DNA of 64,000 nt from NCBI RefSeq assembly GCF_002243345.2, contig NZ_CP022655.2, positions 206,001 through 270,000 on the forward strand, read 5' to 3'. How positions within the stretch are numbered: position 1 is the first letter of the stretch; each line of letters opens with the position of its first letter. The position numbers and the translations under genes were made by a program. Under the pieces are notes generated by a model. It was not told the origin of the DNA. It was given only the letters and a program-made list of their open reading frames with translations, and did no database searches. Positions 32,999 to 41,335 of the stretch are shown one piece after another. This stretch comes from Paenibacillus sp. RUD330 (GTDB lineage Bacteria > Bacillota > Bacilli > Paenibacillales > Paenibacillaceae).

Positions 32999-34750
32999 AT
33001 GAGGTTCAACCGAGCAGAAGCGGCAGGGAGCATCCGCAACAGGCTGGCGCTCTCCTTGATTGCGGCAACGGCAGCGTCATTCGCTCCAGGCGCATGGCAT
33101 GCCGATGCGTCGGCGGCGTCCGCCATCGGCATTTATCTGGACGGACAGAAGCTGTCCAGCGAAGCCCCGCCGTATATCCTGCCCAAGGTCAACGTGACGA
33201 TGGTGCCTCTGCGGGTCGTAAGCGAGGGGCTCGGCGCTACCGTTGACTGGTCCGCACAAGAGAAGACGGCCCGAATCTCCATGTCGGGCAGCGTCATCAC
33301 CCTGAAGATGGGTCAGAACTTCGCCGTCGTGAACGGCGCGAACATATCGCTGGACGCATCGGTGGAGACCAAGCAGAGCCGGACGATGGTTCCGTTGAGA
33401 TTTGTCGGAGAGCAGCTCGGACTGAGCGTCGACTGGAACGCCGCCAGCAGGAAGATCTCGCTGTCTTCCCCGGCCGGACCGGGAGGCGACCCGGGAACGG
33501 GCACTCAGCCGGGAACAGGGACGGGCAGCGACCCCGGCACGGGAACAGGCGCTCAGCCAGGAACGGGAACGGGAACGGGGAGCCAGCCGGGAACCGGCTC
33601 GGGCTCGCAGCCCGGCGGTACGGTCGTTCCGGGCCCGGGCCTGCAGGCGCCTCTGCGCGGAGCCTGGGTGTCGACCGTCTACAATCTGGACTGGCCGTCA
33701 ACGGCCTCGTACAAGGATGGAGCCAAGCAGCGCCAGGAATACGTCCAGCTGCTGGACGACCTGCAGCGGCTCGGGATGAATGCGGCCTTCGTGCAGGTTA
33801 GGCCATCGGGAGATGCCTTGTACCCGAGCCTTCTCGTCCCCTGGTCCTCTTATTTGACCGGCAAGCAGGGTCTGGCTCCGGACTACGATCCGCTGGCCTT
33901 CATGATTGAAGAGACGCATCGGAGGGGCATGGAATTCCATGCCTGGTTCAATCCTTTCCGGGCATCGACCACGTCCGACACGACGAAGCTGGATCCCGGC
34001 AGCATCATGCTCCAGCATCCGGAATGGATCGTCAGCTCGGGCGGCAAGCCTTACATCAATCCCGGCATACCGGCAGCCCGCCAGTCCATCATCGATGCCA
34101 TCATGGAGGTTGTAACCCGCTACGACATCGACGGCGTGCATCTCGACGATTACTTCTATCCGTCCGGCAGCTCGTTCGACGACGAAGCCGTCTATAAGCT
34201 GTACAGCGCCGGAAGCTTGAAGGGCAAGGCCGACTGGCGGCGGGACAACATCAACGCCTTTGTCCGCCAGCTCAGCGAGAGCATCCATGCACAGAAGCCC
34301 GCCGTACGCTTCGGCATCAGCCCGTTCGGCGTCTGGCGCAACAAATCCGCCGATCCCGAGGGCTCGGATACGAAGGCGGGCACGAGCACCTATGACGGCA
34401 TGTACGCGGATGTGCGCCTCTGGGTGCGGCAGGGCTGGCTCGATTATGTGGCGCCGCAGATCTATTGGAGCTTCGCGCATCCGACCGCCCCGTACGAGAA
34501 GGTTGCGGAGTGGTGGACGGCAACGGTGAAGGGCACCGGAGTCGAGCTCTACATCGGCCACTCTCCCTACAAGCTGGGAACGGCCGAAGCGGGATGGCAA
34601 AGCGCCTCGGAAATCATCCGTCAGCTGGATTACGATCAGCTGACCGGCAGCGTGACGGGAGAGCTGTTCTTCAGCGCCAAGGATCTTCGGCGCAATCCGC
34701 TTGGAGTGGGCGATGCCCTGCGCTCCTATTATTCCTCGGCCAAGAAATGA
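32999..34750 (+). CDS. Exported GH10-like hydrolase (DUF187) with copper amine oxidase N-terminal-type domain
   Basis: This protein of about 583 residues has a signal peptide (to about 40, ADASAAS), a copper amine oxidase N-terminal-like wall module (45-155, containing two VPLR(V/F)V repeats), a Gly/Thr/Pro/Gln-rich linker with PGTGTG repeats (160-210), and a GH10-like TIM-barrel of the YngK/DUF187 type: RGAWVSTVYNLDWP, FVQVRPSGDALYPS, EFHAWFNPFR, DGVHLDDYFYP and YVAPQIYWSF. Family members act on wall glycans or related sugars outside the cell. AGGAAGG lies about 15 bases before the chosen ATG, a long spacing, so the start may be the ATG ten codons earlier. Confidence 0.88.
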   Translation: MRFNRAEAAGSIRNRLALSLIAATAASFAPGAWHADASAASAIGIYLDGQKLSSEAPPYILPKVNVTMVPLRVVSEGLGATVDWSAQEKTARISMSGSVITLKMGQNFAVVNGANISLDASVETKQSRTMVPLRFVGEQLGLSVDWNAASRKISLSSPAGPGGDPGTGTQPGTGTGSDPGTGTGAQPGTGTGTGSQPGTGSGSQPGGTVVPGPGLQAPLRGAWVSTVYNLDWPSTASYKDGAKQRQEYVQLLDDLQRLGMNAAFVQVRPSGDALYPSLLVPWSSYLTGKQGLAPDYDPLAFMIEETHRRGMEFHAWFNPFRASTTSDTTKLDPGSIMLQHPEWIVSSGGKPYINPGIPAARQSIIDAIMEVVTRYDIDGVHLDDYFYPSGSSFDDEAVYKLYSAGSLKGKADWRRDNINAFVRQLSESIHAQKPAVRFGISPFGVWRNKSADPEGSDTKAGTSTYDGMYADVRLWVRQGWLDYVAPQIYWSFAHPTAPYEKVAEWWTATVKGTGVELYIGHSPYKLGTAEAGWQSASEIIRQLDYDQLTGSVTGELFFSAKDLRRNPLGVGDALRSYYSSAKK

Positions 34751-34780
34751 TCTTGACGCTGTCCTTATCGCCATCTTCCG

Positions 34781-34812
34781 CCCGCATCCGAAAATACGGA
34801 TGCGGGTTTTTT
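34781..34812 (+). terminator. Terminator of the GH10-like hydrolase gene
   Basis: CCCGCATCCG pairs with CGGATGCGGG around AAAATA, followed by six Ts. Confidence 0.93.
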
Positions 34813-34990
34813 CATGCAGGCGGATTATCGGCAACGCTCCCGCCGACACCGCGCTTCCGAGGGAGGCGCGAGGGCATTCGGTCCGCTCCGCGCCTGCAAG
34901 GGCGGCTGCTTGCGGCGGATGCCTCGGTCACTTCGGAATCTAGCGGCATAGGATGAGAGGAAGGCAATTTCGATAGAAGAGGTGATAGAG

Positions 34991-35425
34991 ATGACGATAT
35001 TCCTCGATTCACGCGCATCGCAGAATGCGAGCTACGGCAACTCCCTGTCCATCCCCATTGCGGCGGCGGGAGCCCTTCAGCTGGTCGCGCAGCAGACGCT
35101 TAATCTGTCCGCCGGCACTTCCGGGCTTGTCCGGGTCGAGTTCTCCGGCGTGGTGACCTTCCAGCAGCCGACAACGCCGGCGGATACGATGGTGTCGATC
35201 TATGTGATTCGAGGGGCAAGCGCGGCGGCGGGCGTGAACGTCTATTCCCTCAACCAGGCTGTCCAGGCGGCGGAAGTCGGCCCCCGGGCGATAAGCCTCG
35301 AGGGCTCCGATTCCGGAGCGTCGACGAGCTCGGCGGCAACCTACAGCGTGTACGTCACCGCTTCGGTTGCGGGCATTCTTAGGGTAGGACCGGAAAGCTT
35401 CAACTTCACCGGATATTCCGGCTGA
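34991..35425 (+). CDS. Hypothetical beta-rich protein (144 aa), possibly spore or cell surface
   Basis: I do not recognise a named family. The 144-residue protein has no signal peptide and no Cys, starts TIFLDSRASQN, and alternates short polar and hydrophobic stretches (LVRVEFSGVVTF, MVSIYVIRG, AATYSVYVTA) as in a jelly-roll or other beta-sandwich. Ser, Ala, Gly and Val dominate. AGAGGTG precedes the ATG by about 7 bases. It lies 111 bases upstream of two glycosyltransferase genes on the same strand. Spore-crust or exosporium proteins of Bacillales look similar and are often glycosylated, so a glycosylated surface protein is a reasonable guess only. Confidence 0.7.
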   Translation: MTIFLDSRASQNASYGNSLSIPIAAAGALQLVAQQTLNLSAGTSGLVRVEFSGVVTFQQPTTPADTMVSIYVIRGASAAAGVNVYSLNQAVQAAEVGPRAISLEGSDSGASTSSAATYSVYVTASVAGILRVGPESFNFTGYSG

Positions 35426-35536
35426 CACCCCATGTCTGCGTGGCTGGAGGCCAAGCCTCCCCCGGAAAACCGACATGAGACGGGGGAGAACTACATAAAA
35501 ATGAAAGATGCGATTTGACCACGGGAGGTGCGGGCG

Positions 35537-36760
35537 ATGGCGGATGTAGGCATTGTCATGCCGGTCTACAAGCAGGATCCGGCCCTGCTCGGCGCGGCCA
35601 TCCATTCGGTTCGGAACCAGACTCGCAAAGAGTTCCGCCTTGTCATCGTCGTGGATGGCGCTCCGGAGATGGAGCCGCTCGTGAGGGCCGGAACGCAGGG
35701 AGACAAGCGGGTGGAAATCGTCGTATGTCCGGTCAACGGAGGGGTGTCAAAAGCCTTGAACATCGGGTTCGACATTCTGTTCAAGGATCCGTCCGTTCTA
35801 TACCTGACCTGGGTATCCAGCGACAATGTGTACCACCCCCGCTTTGTGGAGGTGCTGCGCCGCGAGCTTGCGAAGGGGCCGCCGGAGCTCGGACTTGTAT
35901 ACAGCTCCTTTCGCAACATCGACGATCATGGCAACATCCTCTCTTCGGAAGCAGAGCTGGCGGCTCTGCGTCAATATCAGGCGCAGCCGGAGGAGAAGCT
36001 GCTCGAATCGTGCATTGTCGGGGTATCGTTCATGTACAAGACGCTATATGCCCGCATAATCGGCGGATACGGCATGGAGCCGGTCGAGGACTACGACTTC
36101 TGGCTGCGTCTGACCGATCATTGCCGCATCCGGCATATCCCGGTCGAGCTGGTGGATTACCGCGTCAATTCGGAGCACAGCATCTCGGCATCGCTGCAGA
36201 CGCCGGCCGAGCATCGCAGATGGCGCCATGCCTTCCATCAGACCCGGCTGCAGGCGCGCACCCGCAGAGGGATCAAGCCCGAGCTGACGGTGCTGTTCCC
36301 GCTCGCGACGGCTCTGGAGGAAGAGAAGACGGCTCTGGAGAGCCTGTACGAGCAGACGTACAGCAACTACCGCTGCCATGTCATCGACCTGTCGCATAAC
36401 GGGCAGCCGGCTTCCGTGCTCTCGCTGCTCTCCCATCCGACGACGAGGTTCGAATTTTTGCCCGGGGTCGGCGTCACGCCGGCCATCCACCATGCTCTTC
36501 AAGAGGTGGCGACGCCGTATGTGATGGTGCTGGGGCAGGATGCCTTTACGATGCCGCATGATGTCGACGCCCTGTTCGAATACATTCGGGCCAACCGGAA
36601 TCCGGACGCCATCTCGTTTTATTTTCCCATGGGAACCCGAAATGCCGTCCCGAGGCTTGTGGCTGGTCCTTCGACAGTCAAGCCGAACATATTTCTCGAG
36701 CTGTTCCATACGGACCGGCTCCGCCAGCTGATCGGCGGCATCATCGCCGCGGGAGGATGA
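35537..36760 (+). CDS. Family 2 glycosyltransferase
   Basis: This 407-residue protein has a GT-A fold of the GT2 type: GIVMPVYKQDPALLGAAIHSV at the N-terminus, the nucleotide-binding VIVVDGAPE, and a modified acidic motif VSSDN (near 95-99) in place of the usual D-x-D. After about residue 210 it has a second, shorter GT-A-like half (LTVLFPLATALEEEKTALESLYEQ, then FEFLPG...MVLGQDAF). It probably transfers a sugar from a nucleotide donor onto a surface molecule. GGGAGGTG lies 7 bases before the ATG. The next glycosyltransferase begins 6 bases after the stop. Confidence 0.87.
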   Translation: MADVGIVMPVYKQDPALLGAAIHSVRNQTRKEFRLVIVVDGAPEMEPLVRAGTQGDKRVEIVVCPVNGGVSKALNIGFDILFKDPSVLYLTWVSSDNVYHPRFVEVLRRELAKGPPELGLVYSSFRNIDDHGNILSSEAELAALRQYQAQPEEKLLESCIVGVSFMYKTLYARIIGGYGMEPVEDYDFWLRLTDHCRIRHIPVELVDYRVNSEHSISASLQTPAEHRRWRHAFHQTRLQARTRRGIKPELTVLFPLATALEEEKTALESLYEQTYSNYRCHVIDLSHNGQPASVLSLLSHPTTRFEFLPGVGVTPAIHHALQEVATPYVMVLGQDAFTMPHDVDALFEYIRANRNPDAISFYFPMGTRNAVPRLVAGPSTVKPNIFLELFHTDRLRQLIGGIIAAGG

Positions 36761-36766
36761 GAGGGA

Positions 36767-37849
36767 ATGAAACTGCTGCTGACATTCTACAATCCAAGCG
36801 GGGGAATGGAGACGCTCAATCGGATCCGCGGCAAGGCGCTGATGGAAGCCGGACATGTCGTGCATCTTCTGTACACTCACGACGGAGAGGGCTTCAGCAA
36901 CATCCGCGGCATCCCCACCTTCGTGCTGAAGGATCCCGAGGCCGTCAAAGCTCTGGTGCTCCGCGAACAGTATGATGCCGTCATCGTCTGTACGGATATC
37001 TTCACGCTGGAGCGCATTCGGCAGAGCGGCTATCGCGGACGGCTGATCTATGAAGTCCAAGGCCTCGGCACGCTGGAGACGGCGACCAGCACGATCACAG
37101 AGTTCACGGCGCTGATCCGGCAGCATGCCGACGGGCTGTTGTACCCCCAGACCGCCCATCTGCAGCAGCTGATGCGGTCCCGGTTCCCGGATATCCCCCA
37201 ATTCTGCTTCGACGATCCGCTGGATACCGACAACTTCGGCTACAGCGACTATCCGCCGCCGCCGTATCCCATCATGGGATGGGTGGGAAGGATCGAGGCG
37301 AACAAGAACTGGAGGGAATTCATCGCCATCGGCGAGCGCCTCATGGATTTCAAGCCTGACCTGCGAATGTGGATGTTCGGAGATGCGACGCTGTTCGAGG
37401 CTGCGGAGCAGGAGGCGTTCCAGCATTGGCTGGCGACCTCGCCGAGAGCTTCGAGAGTGATCCGCCACTCCAATATTCCCCATAGCCAGATGGCGGACTA
37501 TATGAGCCTGATCGGGGATTCGGGGGGATTTCTCTGCTCGACCTCGATTCTGGAAGGCTTCGGCTATGCGGTCGCCGAGGCGATGCTCTGCCGCTGTCCG
37601 GTGCTGTCCACCGATTCGGACGGCATCCGCAGATTCCTCGTCCATGATGTCACCGGCAAGCTGTACTCCCGGGGAGACGTCGAGGGAGCGGTCCAGCAGG
37701 GATTGAAGCTGATGGACGACAGGAGCCTGCGCGAAAGCATCCGTGCCCGGGCGGCAGGACATATCAAGAGCCAGTTCTCCCGGACGGTCTACGTGTCCAA
37801 CTTCCAGATCATGCTGCACGGGATGATGGGGGTGACCCCCAAAGGATAA
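36767..37849 (+). CDS. Family 4-type glycosyltransferase
   Basis: This 360-residue protein has a GT-B fold: an N-domain opening MKLLLTFYNPSGGMETLNRI, a linker with MGWVGRIEANKNWREFI near 165-181 (typical start of the C-domain), and the donor-binding STSILEGFGYAVAEAMLCRCPV (near 245-266) with the E-x7-E arrangement. GGGAGG of the upstream gene end serves as ribosome site at about 10 bases. It is probably cotranscribed with the GT2 gene; together they could build a short glycan on the adjacent small protein or another surface target. Confidence 0.9.
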   Translation: MKLLLTFYNPSGGMETLNRIRGKALMEAGHVVHLLYTHDGEGFSNIRGIPTFVLKDPEAVKALVLREQYDAVIVCTDIFTLERIRQSGYRGRLIYEVQGLGTLETATSTITEFTALIRQHADGLLYPQTAHLQQLMRSRFPDIPQFCFDDPLDTDNFGYSDYPPPPYPIMGWVGRIEANKNWREFIAIGERLMDFKPDLRMWMFGDATLFEAAEQEAFQHWLATSPRASRVIRHSNIPHSQMADYMSLIGDSGGFLCSTSILEGFGYAVAEAMLCRCPVLSTDSDGIRRFLVHDVTGKLYSRGDVEGAVQQGLKLMDDRSLRESIRARAAGHIKSQFSRTVYVSNFQIMLHGMMGVTPKG

Positions 37850-37853
37850 GGGA

Positions 37854-38858
37854 TCAGCCCGTCGATTCGCGGACGATGAGCCTGGGCTCCAGCAGCCGCG
37901 ATTGGCGCGGCAGGGCAGGGTCGGAGAGCCGCTGCATGAGCAGCCTGCCCGCCTCAACCCCCAGCTCGAACGTGTCGATGTGAAGGCAGGTAAGCGGAGG
38001 CGACGTGAATGCCGACAGGGGATAATCGTCGAAAGCGGTGACGAGAAGATCTTGCGGCACCCGGACTCCGAGCTTGTCCGCCGCGCGCAGCAGGCCGGCT
38101 GCCGCATAGTTGCTCATGCAGACGACGCCGTCCGTACGGCTGCCTTCCGACAGCAGCCGAACCGCCATGTCATACCCGCCATGCTCGTCGGCCGTTCCTT
38201 CCAGCACCCAATCGGGGTTGAATCCGATTCCGGCCGCGGAGAGCGCATCTCGGTAGCCTCGGAAGCGCTTGTCGTACAAGCCGCCTCCTACATGGCCCCC
38301 GATGAAAGCGACGGAGGAGCAGCCCCTCTGCAGCAGATGCTCCGTGAGCATGTAGCCGCCGCGCCTGTTGTCGTAATCGACCCAGTGTACGGTGCTTCCG
38401 TTCTCGCCGATCGAGACGAGCGGGAATTCGAGATCCATCATCTCGGCCGTGTTGTCGGCGGTGAGCAGCTCGCTGCTGGCGATCAGCCCGTCCACGCGCC
38501 GGCTGCGCACCAGCCTCTCCATATAGCTCGGCCCGTTCTGGTGGTACTGCACGTTCGAGATCGTCAGCTCATAGCTGAGCGGGCCGATGACGCTCTCCAC
38601 GCCTCCGATGATATTGTAGAAGAAGGCATTGAGGAAATCCTCGCGCTGGGTCATGTCGACGAGCATGCCGATGTTGAAGCTGCTCTGGCGGGCCAGCTGG
38701 GTCGCGAGGCTGCTTGGCGTATAGTTCATTTCGCGCATGATGGCGCGGATCCGCTGCTTGGTCGCATCGGAGATGCGCGGCGAGTCGCTCATCACCTTGG
38801 ACACCGTGGATTTCGCCACGTTGGCGGCATTGGCGATATCTTGAATCGTCACCCTCAT
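37854..38858 (-). CDS. LacI/GalR-family transcriptional repressor
   Basis: This 334-residue regulator has the LacI helix-turn-helix at its N-terminus (VTIQDIANAANVAKSTVSKVM), the hinge helix around residues 45-60 and a periplasmic-binding-type effector domain (NIGMLVDMTQREDF onward) with the usual end ESTG. It should bind a palindromic operator and respond to a sugar. The genes it controls are not obvious: its stop is only 5 bases from that of the convergent glycosyltransferase. The start at ATG 38858 follows GGGAGG by about 8 bases; an upstream extension is basic and lacks a site. Confidence 0.92.
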   Translation of the reverse strand: MRVTIQDIANAANVAKSTVSKVMSDSPRISDATKQRIRAIMREMNYTPSSLATQLARQSSFNIGMLVDMTQREDFLNAFFYNIIGGVESVIGPLSYELTISNVQYHQNGPSYMERLVRSRRVDGLIASSELLTADNTAEMMDLEFPLVSIGENGSTVHWVDYDNRRGGYMLTEHLLQRGCSSVAFIGGHVGGGLYDKRFRGYRDALSAAGIGFNPDWVLEGTADEHGGYDMAVRLLSEGSRTDGVVCMSNYAAAGLLRAADKLGVRVPQDLLVTAFDDYPLSAFTSPPLTCLHIDTFELGVEAGRLLMQRLSDPALPRQSRLLEPRLIVRESTG

Positions 38859-38934
38859 CCAAGCGCCCTCCCGTTCCTGTTTTCTTCTATTGTAGCTTCT
38901 TCGCGCGCTCATTTCCTCTCCTCTCCGGCAGGCA

Positions 38935-38970
38935 GAAAAAAAACCCCTCGCGGACGTCCGCGAAGGGTTT
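38935..38970 (-). terminator. Terminator of the ubiB-like gene
   Basis: On the minus strand AAACCCTTCGCGGA and TCCGCGAGGGGTTT form a strong stem that runs into eight Ts. It lies 10 bases after the stop of the UbiB-family gene. Confidence 0.88.
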
Positions 38971-38979
38971 CGTGCGACA

Positions 38980-40704
38980 CTATTTCTTGCCGGAGCGGAA
39001 GATGGACACCAGCATGTAGAAGAACATGGCCGCAGCGATCCCGAAGCCGATCTCGAGGGCCGGTATCCGGGACAGCAGGCCGGGCTGGCGGCCCAGCGAG
39101 GAGCCGACGATGAGGCCGGCCATGATGATGCTGAAGCTCAGCAGCACGATGCTGAAGCTGAGCCTGCCGCTGATCCGGTCGAGCCGCTGCATGACCCGGT
39201 CGACGTCGGGTACCGCCAGCTCCAGCGGCAACTTGCCGCGCATGAGGATGCGGCCGAGGCTGCGCAGCCGGGAGGGAATCTCGCTCAGCAGCGAGGCGTA
39301 TTCGATCGCATAGCCGGCTGCGGATTCCGCCAGACGCCCGGGATGCAGCCTCTCCAGCAGCAGCCTGCGGCCGAACGGCTCCGCCACGCTGACGACGCTG
39401 AATTCGGGATCGAGAGCGGTGATGACGCCTTCGAGCGTAAGCAGGGCTTTGCCGAGCAGCATGAAATCGGACGGCATCCGGATGCGGTGCTTGTAGGAAA
39501 CATGGAATAAATCCGTGACCGACTCGCCCAGGCTGATTTCGCTGAAGGGCACCTGGTAGTATTTTTCCCTGAGCTTGTCCACGTCCCGGCGGAGCTCCCG
39601 CCAGTCCGCATCCTCCGGAATGAGCCCCATCTCGTCGATCGCCTTGATGACGCCGTCGGTGCTCTGGCGCCGCAGGGCGATGACGAGCGAGGCGAAGTGC
39701 CCCTTCATTCCCGGCGTCAGGCGGCCCGTCATGCCGAAGTCGAGCAGCCCGATGACCGGCTTCTGCTTGTCCGCCTCCGGAGCGGGCTTGCCGGGGGCGG
39801 CTTCCGGGCATTCCATGACGAGAATGTTCCCCGGGTGGGGATCGGCGTGAAAAAGGCCGGAGACGAAAATCTGCTCCAGAATGACGCCGGCGACGCTCTC
39901 GGCGATGACCTTCAGCTCGTAGCCCTCCCGGCGCAGCCTCGCCCGGTCATGCAGCTGGATGCCTCGCATGAATTCCATGGTGAGGACCCGCTTGGAGGAG
40001 AGATCCCAATATATCGCCGGCACCCGCACTCTCGGGTTGTCCTTGAATTGGGCGGCGATCCGCTCCGCGCTGCGCCCTTCCAGCGTGTAGTCCAGCTCCG
40101 CAGCCAGCGAAGCGGCGAGCTCCTCCACCAGCTCCGCTGCCTGGTATTGGGCTGCCCAGTGCAGCCGGTTCTCCGCGATCCGGGCCAGATCGAGCAGGAT
40201 TTCAAGATCGGTGTCCACGATCTTGCGGATGCCGGGACGCTGGATCTTGACGGCGACCTCCTCCCCGGACAGCAGCCTTGCATGGTGGACTTGTCCGATC
40301 GAGGCGGCGGCGACAGGCTCGCGGCCGAATTCCAGGAAGACGGATTCCAGAGGAGCGCCAAGCTCCTCCTCGATCACCCTCCGTGCTTCTTCGAATGAGA
40401 AGGGGGGCACTTTGTCCTGCAGCTGCCGCAGCTCCTCGACGATGTCGGCCGGGAGCAGATCATGCCGGGTGCTGGCGATCTGTCCGAGCTTGACGAAGGC
40501 GGGACCGAGCTCCTGCAAAAAAGACCGGATTCGTTCTCCGGTCGTTCTTGCCGCGGTATGGGAGGGCTCCTCCACCGTTCTCCAGTGGGGAATGAGCTTC
40601 AGGAGGCCGAGCTCCCGCACGAAGTAGCCGAACCCGTTGCGCGCGAAGGCGAGCAGGATTTCCCTGTAGCGCTGCAGATGGCGGATTCGGCGGCCGAGCA
40701 TCAT
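38980..40704 (-). CDS. UbiB/AarF (ABC1) family atypical kinase
   Basis: This 574-residue protein has the UbiB-family signature pieces: the KxGQ motif FVKLGQIASTR (near 69-80), the Ala-rich nucleotide loop VAAASIGQVHHA, a conserved Lys in VAVKIQRPGIR, HADPHPGNILV and the metal-binding LLDFGMTGRL. Two C-terminal membrane helices (about 510-533 and 545-566) anchor it. Members support quinone or lipid handling through an atypical ATPase. Its ATG overlaps the stop of the phasin-like gene (ATGATG at 40704, with AAAGGAG just before), so the two are co-translated, a common arrangement in Paenibacillus. Confidence 0.93.
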   Translation of the reverse strand: MMLGRRIRHLQRYREILLAFARNGFGYFVRELGLLKLIPHWRTVEEPSHTAARTTGERIRSFLQELGPAFVKLGQIASTRHDLLPADIVEELRQLQDKVPPFSFEEARRVIEEELGAPLESVFLEFGREPVAAASIGQVHHARLLSGEEVAVKIQRPGIRKIVDTDLEILLDLARIAENRLHWAAQYQAAELVEELAASLAAELDYTLEGRSAERIAAQFKDNPRVRVPAIYWDLSSKRVLTMEFMRGIQLHDRARLRREGYELKVIAESVAGVILEQIFVSGLFHADPHPGNILVMECPEAAPGKPAPEADKQKPVIGLLDFGMTGRLTPGMKGHFASLVIALRRQSTDGVIKAIDEMGLIPEDADWRELRRDVDKLREKYYQVPFSEISLGESVTDLFHVSYKHRIRMPSDFMLLGKALLTLEGVITALDPEFSVVSVAEPFGRRLLLERLHPGRLAESAAGYAIEYASLLSEIPSRLRSLGRILMRGKLPLELAVPDVDRVMQRLDRISGRLSFSIVLLSFSIIMAGLIVGSSLGRQPGLLSRIPALEIGFGIAAAMFFYMLVSIFRSGKK

Positions 40705-41225
40705 TCTCCTTTGCCGTCCTGAAGCGAGTCTCTTTCCTCCCGCAGACGGGCGGATGGCTCCGCCGCCTCGTCCGTTACGGCGGAGACGGAGCTGTGTCCG
40801 GATGCGTCCGGATGTCCGGGTCCGGGATCGACGACGGGCGGAACTCCGGGTCCGGCCTTGCCGGTCCCTTCATAGGCGCCCTGCTCCAGCTGCGTGCTGC
40901 CCGGAGCCGTCGCGGCGGCATGCTCCGAAGGAATGCCGAGGCGGGATTCCAGGTCGGCGATCCGCTTCTCCAGCCGCTGCAGCTCCTCCCGGTGGACGAG
41001 ATTGAGCTCATCGGTGACCGCCTTGACGCGCTCGCGGACGAACGTTTCCAGGCTGCCCTTCGCTTCCTGCCCGCGCTGGATCATGCTGCTGACGAACTGC
41101 TGGGAATCGGCCTTGCTCATGTCGCCTTTGGCGCTCAGCTCCTGCGCCAGCTTCTCGGCCTGCTCCCGGGTCGAGGCGGCAAGCCCCAGCCCCAGGGAAA
41201 AAGCTTTGTTCATGAGATCTTTCAT
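40701..41225 (-). CDS. Phasin-family / PHA-synthesis-regulator-like protein
   Basis: This 174-residue protein starts MKDLMNKAFSLGLGLAASTREQAEKLAQELSAKG, the amphipathic pattern of the phasin-like regulators found upstream of ubiB-type genes. A helix (about 40-100) includes the coiled-coil-like REELQRLEKRIADLESRLGIP. The last 75 residues are low-complexity, rich in Pro, Gly, Ala and acidic residues. Such proteins associate with membranes or storage granules; whether this strain makes polyhydroxyalkanoate cannot be told here. It overlaps the UbiB start by 4 bases. Confidence 0.8.
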   Translation of the reverse strand: MKDLMNKAFSLGLGLAASTREQAEKLAQELSAKGDMSKADSQQFVSSMIQRGQEAKGSLETFVRERVKAVTDELNLVHREELQRLEKRIADLESRLGIPSEHAAATAPGSTQLEQGAYEGTGKAGPGVPPVVDPGPGHPDASGHSSVSAVTDEAAEPSARLREERDSLQDGKGE

Positions 41226-41335
41226 AAGTCGACACCTGCCTTTTTCATAGTCGCGTGCCTGATCATCCGGTTGTTCCCTTTCATTATACCCCAGCCCTCT
41301 CCCTTAATCATCCAATTGCCGTCTGCCGCTGCCGC

